Notes: generated by a model from the sequence alone, not told the origin. DNA of 64,000 nucleotides from Nageia nagi (GCA_050084985.1 JBITNC010000001.1:57164001-57228000); one strand, 5' to 3'; counted from the stretch's first letter, positions 20,421 to 33,000 are shown. Numbers and translations are program-made.

Positions 20421-20720
20421 TTAACCAAATGGCTTCCTAGGGGATGCAATAGATATGGCATGATATTCAACTTCTATGGTAGAAAGAGAAATAGTAGGTT
20501 GCTTTTTGGAAGCCCAAGAGATAGCACCTGAACCAATGCTAAACACATACACAAAGGTTGATTTCCTATCATCTTTATCTCCCCTATAGTTAGAATATGA
20601 TAATACAAAGAGAATAAATAAGGGCAACTTAGAATACTTGAGAGCAAGATTCTTATTCCCTATAACATACCTCAAGATTTGCTTAATAGCATTGAGGTGC
20701 TCAACATATAGTTTTTGCAT
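20421..20720 (-). pseudogene. RNase H domain, copia-1
   Basis: 99 residues with the copia RNase H pattern: YVEHLNAIKQILRYV, then DRKSTFVYVFSIGSGAISW, then SKKQPTISLSTIEVEYHA. The first catalytic Asp region is changed (SYSNYRGD in place of an SDADWAGD-like motif). It degrades RNA in RNA:DNA hybrids when intact. Confidence 0.8.
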
Positions 20721-20822
20721 GAATCATGCCATCAAATTCATTGTAAAGGTAATATCTGGTCTAGATATAGTCAAATACAAAAGACTACTAATTAATTACC
20801 TATAAGCTATAGCATCAGCTAA

Positions 20823-21660
20823 CTAGGAGTTAGAGCTCAAAGAAATAGTAATTTTAGGAGAGATTAGGATTACAACATATCTGTACTCCTTCATTTCAAA
20901 CTTATGTAAGATGTGTGATATATACTTAGATTGACTGAGGTAAGTAGAATCCTTGTATTGATACACTTGCATTCCAAGATAGTAATGCAAGAGACCAAGA
21001 TCAATCATTTCAAATGTTGCCTTAAGTTTGGATATGCACTCTTGAATTATTTTGTCATTATTTCTAGCTATCAAAAGAGCATCCACATAAAGAAGAATCA
21101 AGACCATATCTTTCCCTTGATTGAGCACATATAAATTGAAGTTAGAAAAACACTTGTAGAAACCAATGTCTATGAAGTACCCTAAAATCTTCTTGTACCA
21201 GGCTCATGGTGCTTGCTTAAGTCCATACAATTACTTCTTTAGCTTGCACATAAAGGACTCTTTGCCTTTCACAATAAACACTTCTAGTTGATTCATGAAT
21301 ATTTTCACATCCAAGTCACCATTGAGAAATGCACTCTTGACATCAAGTTGAAAAACTTTCCATCTTTGTAGAAAAAGTAAGGATAACTTTCATAGTAGAC
21401 ATATTTACCACGAGAGCAAAGGTTTTCTCATAATCTACATCATATTTTTTAGCAAAACCTTTAGCTACTAACCTTGCCTTATATTTTTCAATATCTTTAA
21501 CTGAATTGAATTTGACCTTGTAGATCCACTTATTGCCAATCACATCCTTTTCATTGGGATAAGGAACCAAGTTCCAAGTTTTATTTTTTATAAGCACCTC
21601 AGACTCCACTTTCATGCCTTCCATTCAACACTCATGCTTAGAAGCTTCTTTGGAGGTTGA
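20823..21660 (-). pseudogene. RT domain, copia-1
   Basis: Two main fragments. 21343-21624 carries KTWNLVPYPNEKDVIGNKWIYK and KARLVAKGFAKKYDVDYEKTF. 20823-21128 carries ILLYVDALLIA and HYYLGMQVYQ. The catalytic YVDD is YVDA, so one metal-binding Asp is gone. The pieces are joined by frame changes around 21130-21340. Confidence 0.85.
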
Positions 21661-21747
21661 GGGCTCATGCTTGTTGTCAATATTACTAATTAAGGATTTA
21701 TTCAAGGTCATGCTTCTTATCACTCTTTGTGTTGAAGAATTTTATTC

Positions 21748-22420
21748 TTAAGATGAAGAGTCCTCTAGATCATCAACATCCTCATTAGAAGTAGATTCTT
21801 TAGAAAGTTCATTAAACTTTATATCCTTTGAAATGAACACTACTTTATAGGTTGGAGAGTAGATCTTAGAGCCTTTATGCTGACTATCATAACCTATAAA
21901 GATGAATTTTTCAGCTCTTTTATCCAACTTCTTCCTTTTTTCAAAAATAATGTAGGAGAATGCTTCACAACCAAACACCCTAAGGTGTGAAATGCTAGGT
22001 TTTCTTCCTAACCAAGACTCAAAAGGAGTTTTGCTCTAAATGAATTTTATAGGAAACCTATTAAAGGTGTAAATAGTAGTGCTCATAGCTTCACCCCACA
22101 AGAATTTAAGAATTATTCTATTTTTCCTTTTAGTAACATTATTTTACTGAAAAGTGTATGGAATTGTAAATTGCCTCTTGATTCTATACTTAGCATAATA
22201 GTCATTGAACTCATTGCTATTATATTCTCCCCTATTATTTGATATTAACATATTGATTTTGAGATTAGTATGATTTTCAACAAAGGCCTTAAAAACTTTA
22301 AAACTCTTAAAGGTTTGATCTTTGTGCTCAAGTAGATACCCAAAGGTCATCCTACTAAATTCATCAAATAAGGTTAAGACATAAGATGCTCCTCTAAGCT
22401 ATTTATACTGAAATGGACCC
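21748..22420 (-). pseudogene. Integrase core and C-terminus, copia-1
   Basis: 22144-22350 holds VFKAFVENHTNLKINML and ISNNRGEYNSNEF, where the second catalytic Asp of SDNGGEY has become Asn. 21748-21978 holds the C-terminal KLDKRAEKFIFIGYD and YSPTYKVVFISKDIKF region. Stops lie between. Dead integrase. Confidence 0.8.
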
Positions 22421-22421
22421 A

Positions 22422-23015
22422 TCAATGCACAAGTTGAAGAGTTTGAGATGCTTTTGTTGCCTTATATTTTTCAAAAAAATTTCTATGCATCTTATCAAGA
22501 ATGCACTTCTTGCATAAATTAACTGAAGGAGAAATTGAAGGCAAACCTTTTGAAATGTTTTGGTCTTTCATGACTTGAATACTCTTGTGGTTAAGGTACC
22601 CAAAATGATGGTGCCAAGGATTACCTTTAGAACACATACTAGAAGTAAGGCACATATTTGATGGAACTTGATCCATAATGTAAAGGTTATCTTTCATAGA
22701 TCTTTTAACCAAAGTGGTAATTCCTTTCTGAATGCACCAAGATTGAGACTCAAACTCAAAAGAGTACCCTTTTCTAGCAACTTGGATCATGGAAAGAAGG
22801 TTCATCCTTAACTTAGAAACATAATGAACATTTTTAAGAACTTTTCCGTGAACCAACACACTTCCAATTCCTTGGACTTCAAGGGTAGATTTATCACCTA
22901 TTATAACTATATCTTTTTTATACTTGTGAAATTTCTCAAACTTTTCCTTTTCGAAGCATAGGTGATTAGTGCAACCAGAGTCAACAATCCATTTAGATGA
23001 AAAAAAGTGAGACAT
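22422..23015 (-). pseudogene. Protease and gag-pre-integrase domain, copia-1
   Basis: 197 residues, the best preserved part of copia-1. WIVDSGCTNHLC is the aspartic protease active site. RMNLLSMIQVARKGYSFEF and the zinc-binding gag-pre-integrase segment (WHHHFGYLNHKSIQVMKD) follow, then CKKCILDKMHR. It ends where the integrase core should begin. Confidence 0.85.
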
Positions 23016-24010
23016 GGAGTAGAGTGCTGCAGCAAAACTAGCATGAGTATTTTTCTTTCCTTTGTAGTTTTTTACATTTTCATTACCTTTGTTCTTTTTC
23101 TCTCTTTTATTTTTATAGCAATCATCTTCTTTGTGACCTTGGATGCCATAATAGTTACAAATACCATCAAACTTTTTTTTAGGATAAGAATTATTTACTT
23201 TGCCTTTTCCATCTCTTTACTTGAAGTGATTGTTGTTGCCATTATTCTTGCTATTATGGTTGTTGTTTTTATTATTTCTAATGTTATTATAGCCATTACC
23301 TCTTTTCTCAAATCTTTTGAAGGAAGAAGGATACGATTTCTTTTGATGGTTGAACTTCTTCTTGAAAAGAGTTTTGGTTGCTCCAAGAGCAACGTTATTA
23401 TCTTTAGAAGAAGAAATCAACACTTTATTATTAATGGTTTCCTCATGTTTCAAAAGGTGCTTAGAAAGGTTCTCAAGGGAGAAGACTTCTTCTTCATCAT
23501 CAAGCCTTATTTCCATAACCATTACAAAGTTTTCAAACTTTGAAGAAAGGCTTTAAAGAATGATGAAGACCCTGAAATCATCATTGATTCAATTGCATCC
23601 ACAAGCAACAAGTTATGTCCTTAGATCAATAATTTTGTTCAAGTAGATAGCCACATTCTCATCTTCCCCTTGATGAGATTGAAGAAAATTTTGGAGAATG
23701 GTAAATCTTCTTAAAAATTTTGAACCAAGGTAGATTTGCCTAAACTTATCCCATGCTTTCTTTTCTAAGGTTGAATCGGACATCATCTGAAACTATATGG
23801 TAAATCATAGAGGTTGCCAACTCATTCTTTGTGTTGTAAGCCTCTAGTGCCTTCTCATCCATAGGAGGTACAAGGTTTTCATTCACTATTTTCCAAAGCT
23901 TCCTTGCTTGCAATTCAACTCTCATCCGAGGTTTTCAAATCTCATAGTTGGAACCATCAAGAATGTGTTTGGGTAAAAAGGATTCTCTTATTTTCTACAA
24001 AATAATATGA
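23016..24010 (-). pseudogene. gag: Gag pseudogene, copia-1
   Basis: The minus strand encodes a UBN2-like gag start near 23960-24005 (GSNYEIWKPRMRVELQARKL), seen only across changed frames. A Ser/Asn/Lys-rich stretch lies at 23195-23522. A degraded zinc knuckle near 23120-23165 has its second Cys replaced by Tyr. Many stops. Confidence 0.7.
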
Positions 24011-26878
24011 AATAATAAACATGTGTTTTCAATAAGTAACATTAAATGTTAAGTTTTAACCAAGTAAATAATACATGTTACATTTAACACTAAAGACATG
24101 CTTGATTTGATTTACAAGTGAAAATATTTTACAATTCAAATAATAACCCATGTACCCAAATACATTTCTTATCTCAAGAACCATAGATGTAGAGTGAAAT
24201 TATTGAGGCTTATTTTCTTGTCTAAAATTAGGCCTTCACCTAAATGCCCATATAAGAGGAGCCTAGGTCCTATCAATCCTCAACTAGTTCCCCTTGGGTA
24301 GCAATATACTCTCACAAGGAGAAGTACTAGCTATTTTTCAAAGTTCTAACATTTATTAGATCAACCAAATTATTAATCTTGATTAGATTTCAAATTTTTC
24401 TCTTAAGTTATCAAGATAATCCTTGAATGGATGTGCGAAAATGTGGTATCACTACATACATACCTATCCACCTAATAGATTTATGTCCAAACTAATAGAG
24501 GACTTAGGGGAAATTGAGAAGTATGGACTTTTCACCACTTGGATCATTGAACTTAAAGGCTCCAGTCTACCTATCCTCACCTCATGCCTCTATAAACAAG
24601 TCATGTTGTAGAATGTACATATGAATGTGTTTATTTTAGGAGGTTGCTCATATCAATGTTTGCATTTTTGATTGCATAAGCAAATAAATCAAAGTGCAAA
24701 TATGAAGTAAAAGAGCATAAGTAAAACATCATTCATTAAAAAATTTGAAATCTAAGTATCCAATGGGTTTTGTTTACTAACCCCCAAAGGACACTTTTAC
24801 ATAGGTCCATAATTTGCATAAGTTAACTTTGCAAAAATAAATACTTAAGCATAAGCATGCATTAATTCCATTATTTGTATAAGTTATTCTTTGCAAGCAA
24901 TACTTAAATTTAAGCATAAGGAGCATGCATTATTTAACTTTAAAAATTTAAGTCCCAAGCATGCATCAAAAAATTAATTCCTAAGCATACATCATTAACT
25001 TAAAAATTGAAGTATTAAGCATTCATCTTTAACTTTAAAAAAATTTAAGTCTTAAAAAATTAAGTAAAACATGCATCATTAACTTAAAAATTTAAGTCTC
25101 TAAAAATTTTAAAGTAAAAGAATTTCACAAATATTTCCCCCTCCTTTTACTTTAAAAAAATAAACCCTAAGATAGCATACTAATTTTGGCTAATGAATTA
25201 TTCCCCTTTTACTTAAATAGCATTGCTAATTTAAAATAGCATTGCTAATTTAAAATAGCATTTCCCCCCTTATAAAATTTTAAGGTCACATCAAATTATC
25301 AATAGATCCTTAGGTAAAAAAGTGCCATGTTTACACTAATAATTATCATTTTACCTAAGTAATTTGCCATACTTAGAAGTATTTTACAAAGGCAAAAAAT
25401 GTTCCTAAAAAATTTCTTTTAATAAGAACTTAAAAAAAATTCTAAAAAATTACCTTCTTTAAGGTTAAAAAATGTTAAATAATAAGTCATCATGAGCTAC
25501 ATGCAAGAATTAAATGAAGATAGGAGATCTACACTTCATGTAAGTTCATTAATTCAAAATTTTAAACTTTTACTCCATTCTAAGGTAGGCTCATTAAAGA
25601 GACTAAGACTTGCATGAGAGATAGGGAAGTATATCATGATGAACTTAAGCTAGAAGAGATAAAATATTAAATGTTGAGCTACCTTGGTAAAAAAATCAGC
25701 TAGAAAGAGAGTAAAAAATCAACTAGAAAGAGAGAGGAAAAAAAAGTGAGCATCGCATATGTGAAGGGAATAAAAAAATTCAATCGCATGAGGGTAACCA
25801 AGAAAGGGCCATGGTAGATCTAGGCTACAAGTAGGGTTGGTCAAAGCAAGGTTGATGTGGAGCTAGGTCATGAGAAGGTTTGGGCTGAATAAGATCGAGG
25901 AGGGTTTGGAAAAGCAAGGTTGGGGTGGAGCTAGGCCACAAGGAGGTGCAACAAGGTGACTAGTTGAGCAAAGGAGTAGGAGGTCACAATGAGGTAATGG
26001 TTGAATAGAGCATGAGGTCACAATGAGGTGATGATGAGGTGATGAGTTGGATAAAGTAGTAGGAGGCTGAAACGAGGTGATAGTTGAGTGTGGAGAAGAC
26101 CAAGCCATTAGGGCCTTTCCAATAGGCTAAAATAGGTCACCATCACTAGACAAGTTAGACATAAGGGAAAGAAGCTATGCAAGGAGTCATTCATGGGATT
26201 ATGTTGGAGAGGAGCTTAGAGGGGTTTTTGTTGTGCACAAGAGCTTGATTTGACCCAATATTGTGGGTTACAAGTGCCCACAACAAAGCCATGAGTCACC
26301 CAAGGATAGGAAGGGGAGGACAACACATGGAGTATAGGGTTTCAAACCTTCATGTCATGAGCCTAGTTAGTTGGCAAAGAGGAGGGCTAAGAGGAGGTCA
26401 ACATCCTCAGGAACAAGCCATAATGTTCCAACAAAAAATGATGCCTTAAACCAAAAAACTTGTTCCAAGTAAGAAATTTGAATATAAAATCATATTTTCC
26501 TTAAATATTTTATTTTGCAAAAAAAATATACAACTCTTTCCTTCTTGTAATAAAAAATTGTGAAATATTGCAATTTGTTTACTAAGCTTTTCCAAAATTA
26601 AAAAAAGATAGAATCACTTAAAAAAATTTAATCTTGACAAATTGCATCATACCTTTTTTTAATTAATTTTTAGGCATATTTTGTAATATTACAAAGTAGT
26701 ATCACTTTTGTAACATTACAAAGTCGTATCACATAGCAAATAATATCTTAGTAGCATAATGTAAGAAGAAAAATAATAACTAAGAGTAAAGGAATTTATA
26801 CCTTCTCTTAGTTTTACCTCAACAAAGGAGTGTAGGAGGAGGCATGAATACCTCTAAGAAGAAGAGCTTCCACACCAA
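24011..26878. other. Unassigned AT-rich stretch, possible copia leader
   Basis: No gene. From 24890 to 25130 AACTTAAAAATTTAAGT-like words recur. At 25219-25262 a GCTAATTTAAAATAGCATT word is repeated. At 25860-26110 the plus strand turns G-rich with AGGTCACAATGAGGTGATG repeats. If the primer-binding site at 26879 belongs to copia-1, this would be its leader, but at nearly 2.9 kb that is very long. Confidence 0.3.
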
Positions 26879-26890
26879 GCTCTGATACCA
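26879..26890 (-). other. Primer-binding site for initiator tRNA-Met
   Basis: The minus strand reads TGGTATCAGAGC, the standard complement to the 3' end of plant initiator tRNA-Met used by most copia elements. An LTR-like sequence lies directly on its 5' side (26891 upward). Confidence 0.85.
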
Positions 26891-27072
26891 AGATAATTCC
26901 TAAACAACCAAGATCACATGAAAGCTCTCAATTCACATCTAACTATCACATAAAGCAATCTCATAAAGATAACACTTTTACAAGATAATTCTTAAACAAC
27001 CAAGATCACATGAAAGATCTCAATTCACATCTAACTATCACACAAAGTAATCTCACAAAGATAACAAAAGAT
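26891..27072. repeat. 92-bp tandem duplication inside the copia LTR
   Basis: AGATAATTCCTAAACAACC at 26891 recurs as AGATAATTCTTAAACAACC at 26983, with the following ~80 bases nearly identical (TCACATGAAAG, TCTCAATTCACATCTAACTA). Confidence 0.85.
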
Positions 27073-27419
27073 ATAAGTGGTTCCTCCAACTAGGAGTACA
27101 TCCACTAACTAGATCTCTCTTCTTAACAAATATGAACTCTTACAAGTGTTTGACTCTACAAAAAAATATAATGAAAATATAAAGTCCACCAGGAAATCTA
27201 TGCATAACCCTATAGATAATATTGAAAACCATGTTCTATAGTAATAAGGATTAAGAAAGCATTAAACTACATTTTAGAAGTTGCTTGCAACATATTAATG
27301 ACAATTACTAGTATGTACTAGAGGAAATTAGAGGCAAGTTACAAGTTATCATTGTAGGAGTGAGGAGTCAATTACCAATGATGGTAAAAAATCAAACCAT
27401 ATAACATTACAATATTTCA
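26891..27419 (-). repeat. Copia LTR with PBS on one side and PPT on the other
   Basis: The minus strand starts TGAAATATTG right after ATTAAGGGGAGA (27420-27431), a purine tract, and runs to the TGGTATCAGAGC site. So one LTR looks like the 3' LTR of copia-2 (RNase H at 27640-28248) and the 5' LTR of whatever lies at lower coordinates. The end next to the binding site reads GGAATTATCT, not a clean CA. Confidence 0.55.
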
Positions 27420-27431
27420 TTCTCCCCTTAA

Positions 27432-28248
27432 TATCAATGATTTTTAGGTCAATTCTATATCTAAGATGAAGGAATCAATTACTCGCTAATGGTTTAATGA
27501 ATATGTTTGCAAGTTCATCCTTAGACTTGCAATATTTGAACTTAACAAATCCATCTTATAGTAAATCTCTCATAAAATGATGGAAAATATTGATATACTT
27601 GCTCTTGCTATGAAACACTAGATTCTTTATCATGGTAATGGTATTGATGTTATTATAATGAATTTCCATGGCCAACTCTTCAAAGAATCTCACCATCTAA
27701 ATAGCTTGAGTGCAAGTAGAGGATGTAACCATATATTCTATTTCTATATTGGATAGAACAAATATTTATTTATTCTTGTTTCTCCATGAAATTAATGACT
27801 CACTAAAGAATAATGCATACCCATATATGTTTTTTTAGTTATCAATGCTTCCTGCCCAATCTTCATCTATGTATGCTACTAAATCATCATAATCAACAAC
27901 TTTACACCAAAGGTCAAAGTTTTTGGTGCCACTCACATAGAAAATGAGTCTCTTGGTCACTTTAAAATGGGATTCATGTGGCAAATGCATGAATTGAGCT
28001 ACTAAACTAAATACAAATATAATATCATGCCACATATCTATGAGATACATCATGTTACTAATAATAGATATGTATAGGTTTGCATCAACAAAAGAAGAAG
28101 AATCCCCTTTCATTAATTTGCAATTGAATATTGTTGGATTAATGATTAGTTTATAGTCCTTCATTGAAAACCTAATAAGCATGCTATCAATATACTTGGT
28201 TTGAGTGATGCATAGGGGGTCACTTAATAGAAAACCTTCAAAACACAT
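27432..28248 (-). pseudogene. Copia-2: 3' end of pol (RT end and RNase H)
   Basis: The minus-strand ORF 27835-28248 carries the RT tail (KYIDSMLIRFSMKDYK) and RNase H start (LPHESHFKVTKRLIFYVSG, then DEDWAGS, one Asp changed). RNase H continues with stops to about 27640. Upstream of 28248 the copy is cut off. Different from copia-1 and copia-3 in sequence. Confidence 0.75.
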
Positions 28249-28556
28249 GTATCTGTAGGCTTCTTAAAAAATCCCCTCTCTAAAAACTTTACCACCTTAT
28301 CTTTTAATTTATTAAATCCCTCATGGTAAAATCCTATATAATAAATAATAACCCTTTTTTAAAACTTACCATTTTATCGAAAAAAAAATTGAATCTCAAC
28401 ATTAATAATAGGTAGCTAAGAATGATGGTGGGTAATTGAAAGAATATTTGGTGCAATGTTAGGTATTGTACTTACCCCACCTCAATTGATATATTAATTC
28501 ATATTTTTGAAAGAGGATGGAATGGTTGAATGAGGATGAAATGGACATAATGAAGT
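28249..28556. other. Short unassigned AT-rich stretch
   Basis: No coding or repeat signal that I can name. It holds the junction between copia-2 and the LTR of copia-3. Confidence 0.3.
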
Positions 28557-29008
28557 TGTTGACCAAATTTTAATTAAGTAAATTGCATAAAAATTCAACT
28601 TTACAACTCAAATTGTGAAACACACTCAACAATGGAACTCTAGAAATTTGCACAACACACATAAATCTTTATTGAGAATGAGTTTCAATGATACACACCA
28701 CCTTACAACTTGGAATTACATCACACTACATAATAAAGGTCTTAAGTGACCTTTACCCTTCAACTTACAAGCTAGAACAAACCAAGAAGATGAAATGAAA
28801 TGCCAAAAATACCAAAAATGACACACATAAGAAATACTGCTAGTTGATCTAATGGTTGGCTAAGACTAACCAATGGACCAATCATAGGTTGGACTAACTG
28901 GTCTACAACATATTGATTTGTAGACAAAGAACAAACACTCAAAATAGGGATGAAATTTTTTATTTTATTTTGATACTTCAAGTTGTCATGAGATCTTCAA
29001 TGTCTTCA
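28557..29008 (-). repeat. Probable 3' LTR of copia-3
   Basis: Minus strand: TGAAGACATTG follows the purine tract AGAAAGGGGTAG (29011-29022). AATAAA occurs near 28672. A CA end is possible at 28557 (GGTCAACA). No partner is present to confirm the far end. Confidence 0.45.
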
Positions 29009-29388
29009 TACTACCCCTTTCTAGTAAGAGGACCAACAATCATATCTCTTAACAACACAAATTAAGATTTTTCTATCGATTTTGTGAATATATTTGCCAC
29101 TTGATCTTATGTTGGACAATACCTCAATTTCACTATCCCCTTCTCTAACAAGTCCCGAATGAAATGAGTCTTCAAATCAAAGTGCTTTGTTTTGGAATGA
29201 AGGATAGATTTTTGTCCCAACTTGATGGCACTTTGGTTGTCACAAAGAATTATTTTTGCTTGAGTTTACCCCTCTCCAATCTCTTTCAACACCTTCCTCA
29301 ACCATAGTGCTTGTGTTGAAGCACTTGTTACTACTACATATTTAGCTTTAGTACTTGAAAGAGATACAATGGATTATTTTTTTGAGCT

Positions 29389-30470
29389 TCATGATATCAA
29401 ACTTGATCCAAGAGATAAGCAATTCCCACTTGTGTTCTTTCTATCATCCAAATTGCTACCCCAATCACTATCACTAAAACTTGTGAGTTTGAGATTGGAA
29501 TTACATGTATAATGTATTCCATAATTTATTGTTCCTTTCACATATCTGAGTATTCTCTTCACTACCTTGAGGTGTACAATTGATAGATCACTCATGTATC
29601 TTGCAACCAAAGATACACTAAATTGCAAATCTAGTCTTGTGTTTGTTAGAAACATAAGGCTTCCAACAATGCTTCTATATTGTTTCTTATTTACCTTTGG
29701 TTCTCCATGTTCTTGCAAAGGTGTTCTCCACGAGCTGTAGGTGTTGCACTAGTTTTATAATTCTCCATTTTGAATCTTTTTAACATGTATCTTACACATT
29801 TGGATTGAGACAAAAAAATTTCATCTTGTGTTTGATTCACCTCCAAGACAAGAAAGTAGCTCATCAAACCAAGATCCTTCATTTCAAACTTAGCCATCAT
29901 TTGAGTTTTGAAATCCTCATTCAATTTGTTACTATTGCCCATGAAGTTGAAATCATCTACATATAAGGAAATAATCAAAATATTAATGTGTTGTACTATC
30001 CAACTTTTTCTTACGACCAATGAAAGCACCAATCTAATTATTTCTTGCCTTGTAACTAGTGCAAATGTTTCTTCAAAATCCACTCTATATTGCTAAATGA
30101 ATCATTTTTCAACTAGTCTTGCTTGTATCTTTCAACACTCCCATCACTCTTGCATTTTGTTTTGTACATCCATTTTGAACCAACCACTTTCTTACCTTTG
30201 GGAAACTTATTAAGTTCCTAAGTGTCATTCCTTTCAATAGCATCAATCTCCTCTTCCATAGCTTACATCCAAACCCTATTAGAAAAAGCTTCTTCATAAC
30301 AATATGGATCAATAATAGTAGTATTTGAAATAAGAATAAAATTTGAAATAGAACAAAATGCATAGTTTACCATTTCACCTTTGGGCTCTCCATTGTCTTC
30401 ATCTCCATAAATCTAGATGCTGTCTAGTCTTGCAACTAGATTTTGCATTTCTTGGGTTGTCTTCTTGTGA
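29389..30470 (-). pseudogene. RT and RNase H, copia-3
   Basis: The RT fragment at 29691-30083 keeps the catalytic motif (ISLYVDDFNFMG) and YFLVLEVNQTQDEIFLSQSKC. The N-terminal RT part at 30109-30470 is in other frames. RNase H at 29389-29718 has KKQYRSIVGSLMFLTNTRLD, LRYVKGTINYGIHY, and SFSDSDWGSNLDDRKNTSG, with the D-D motif kept, then stops. Confidence 0.85.
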
Positions 30471-31047
30471 TTCTCCTCATGGTGTTTCCATCTATAATTT
30501 GACTTTTTGAATGATCCTTTCACAATCTCTTGCCAGATTCAACAATCTTACATTGGGTAAACTTGGTGCACTTACAAATTTTGGTGGTGTAGTAGGGCTA
30601 GATGGTCTTGGTGAGCTTGGAGCACTCACATTTATGGTTGTCCCTCAATTTTTGTATCTCACAACATGGCTAGGCTACCCTTTTTTCTATTTATTTCTCC
30701 TCCAAACTCTCTTCTTCAAGCACACTCTATTACAATTTTTTTATTATTGTACTCTCCCTCTTCATCAAAAATTACATCTCTTGACATAATTATTTTTTAG
30801 CTCTTGGGATTATAGAATTTGTAGGCTTTTGAATGCTCACAATATCCTAAAAACACACAAGGATATGATTTTTCATCCAACTTCCTCCTCTTTTCATCAT
30901 TTATGTGTACATGTGCAAGACACCCAACACTCTCAAGTGTTCCAAATTTGGTTTTCTTTCAAACCAAGCTTCATAGGGGGTTATTTTGTCCAAGCTTCTT
31001 GTAGGATACTGGTTTAAAATGTATATTGTTATCTTTATTGCTTCATC

Positions 31048-31570
31048 CTAATAAATATTGGGCAACTTCTTACTTTGCATCATGCTTCTTTCCATCTCAA
31101 CAAGAGTCCTATTTTTCCTTTCCACTACACCATTTTGTTGTGCTGTGTAGGGAGAGGTAAGGTGTCTCCTAATGCCATTCTCCATGGAAAATAAAAAAAA
31201 TCCATTGCTACAATATTCCCCTTCTCTATCACTTCTCAAACACTTCACACTATTCCCACTTAGCTTCTCAACAAATAATTTGAATTCCTTAAAACATTCA
31301 AATGCTTCATCTTTGTCTTTGATAAAATACACCCAACTCATTCTAGTGAAATCATGAATGAAAGTGATAAAGTAAGAGGATTTACCAAAACTTTGAGTTT
31401 GCATATGGCCACAAATGTAAGTATTGACCAATTGGAGAGGGTGTTTTGATCTCCATGCTTCATCCTTTGAAAAATTTCCCCTTGCTTGCTTCCCTATGCA
31501 CACCCTTCACACACATCTTTACTATCTTCTATTTGAGGTAGCCCTCTCACCATTGTTGGAAGAGTTTTTA
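31048..31570 (-). pseudogene. Integrase core, copia-3
   Basis: 151 residues of continuous frame. The first catalytic Asp has become Tyr in NTYICGHM. The second is present (LRSDREGEY), and the Glu is present (QQNGVVERKNRTLVEM). The zinc-binding part upstream is interrupted. Not active. Confidence 0.85.
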
Positions 31571-31574
31571 AACT

Positions 31575-32123
31575 CTAAAAATTCAAGTGCCCAAGCCTCA
31601 TATGCCAAAGTTTATTTTTTCCTTCAATCCCCAAAAATACATAACTTCCATCTCTCTTAATAAATTTTATAGGAAAGAGTTTATTTTCAATCATATGAAC
31701 AATAGTCACAAGCCTTTCACCATGAATCTTATCATAAATCTTGCACATTTTATCTTCAAATACCAATTTATAATTCTTTCCTAGCATTTGGCCAATACTT
31801 AACAAACTTTGTTTCAAATATGGAGTGTAGTAAATATTCCTTACCTTCATGATTCCTTTCTTTGTTAGAAATTGCATCTCTCCTTTACCAATAATCTTTA
31901 ATCTCTTTTCATCTCCCAATCTCACATTGGATTTATAGGAGTAATCAATTGTGGAGAATAGGGATTTCTCATCGATCATATGATTTAAGCATCCACTATC
32001 CAATAGCCAAGTCTCATCTTCAAGCTTTTGAGAATCTATCATTGATATGAATAATTGTTCTTCACCATATCCATGCTCTTCTTCTCCATAAGTTGTTACT
32101 TTGAATTCATGTGCTTGCTTCAT
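31575..32123 (-). pseudogene. Protease and gag-pre-integrase, copia-3
   Basis: 182 residues. WLLDSGCLNHMI is the protease active site. VRNIYYTPYLKQSLLSIGQML and LWHMRLGHLNF (His residues of the gag-pre-integrase zinc site) follow in order. Confidence 0.85.
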
Positions 32124-33000
32124 TCTGATTCATACTCCATATGGCCAAACTTATTACATTAATAACATTACATATTTCTTTTATCTTTACCTCTACCAGC
32201 TCCTCTTCCGGAGTGTCTCCCCCTTGATGATTATGTTGGTTCATTTTCTGAGTTTTTCCTCTTCCTCTTCCTCTTTCAAAGGATCCTCTTCTTCCTCCTC
32301 TTTCGGATCCACCTCTTCCTCTTGCACCTCTACCTTTTCGTCTTCCTTGTCTTTCATTCTTCTTGATGGAGAAAGTTTGCTCATCACTATTTTTTATTCC
32401 TGCTTTTGTTCTTTTCACTATTCTCTCTTCATGTGATGTAAGAGATCTAATTAAATTATCAATTTCAATGGTGGAGAGGTCTTTTATTTCTTCAAGAATG
32501 AGTACAACATGATCAAATTTCTCTATCAAGGTTATCAAAACCTTCTTTATGACAACCTCCTTCTTTATCTTCTCTCAAAGAGTGGCCATTTTATTTACTA
32601 TGGCTTTCACTCTCACACAATAATCTACAGAAGTCTCCTTCTCTTCTTGCTTCATGTTCTCAAACTTCCTTCTTGATGTTTGGATTTTTACTTTTTCACT
32701 TTGAGTCTCCCTTGGTAGCGGTCTCTCAATACTTTCCATGCTTCCTAGGCTAATACATAAGCTAAGATTATGGGGAAGATGCTCTTGTCCAAAGTTGATA
32801 GTATGAAGGATAGAGCCATGGATTTTTGTCTCTCATTCTTCTTTGCTTCTTTCTTTGCCTCTGCACTCAAGGCACTCCAATATGCAAGATCATTGTAACC
32901 ATATTCTACAATATCCCAATAGCCTTTTCCCTTCAAGAGAGTCTTCATCCATTAATCAATTGACCATTTTTCTAATGTTGTAGGATTTCACTTCAAATAC
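32107..33000 (-). pseudogene. gag: Gag pseudogene, copia-3
   Basis: 32745-32948 encodes the start of a UBN2-type gag (KGYWDIVEYGYNDL). 32107-32538 encodes the C-terminal part with an RGRG-rich basic stretch (GRRKGRGARGRGG) and a zinc knuckle that has lost most of its Cys/His ligands. Frame changes lie between 32540 and 32740. Confidence 0.75.

Larger units (their letters stand above)
19709..24010 (-). mobile_element. Copia-1: decayed Ty1/copia element
   Basis: On the minus strand the order is gag (24010-23016), protease with gag-pre-integrase (23015-22422), integrase (22420-21748), RT (21660-20823), RNase H (20720-20421), a purine tract and a probable 3' LTR. This is the Ty1/copia order, with integrase before RT. 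Every domain carries stops, and key residues are lost. The 5' LTR is not certain. The nearest primer-binding site on this strand is at 26879-26890, but the LTR next to it does not resemble the 3' LTR here. Confidence 0.85.

Noticed and set aside
23007-23556. Plus-strand 178-residue frame rich in I, F and V
   Set aside because: Antisense of the Lys/Asn-rich gag of copia-1; composition artefact.
25863-26108. Minus-strand Ser/Pro/His-rich 81-residue frame
   Set aside because: Made of short DNA repeats; no domain and no continuation.
26879-26890. Initiator tRNA-Met gene fragment
   Set aside because: Only the 12-base primer-binding complement is present, with an LTR next to it; no cloverleaf.
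30511-32436. Plus-strand frames opposite copia-3, including a Ser-rich one at 32101-32436
   Set aside because: Antisense shadows of copia-3 integrase, protease and the Arg/Gly-rich gag.
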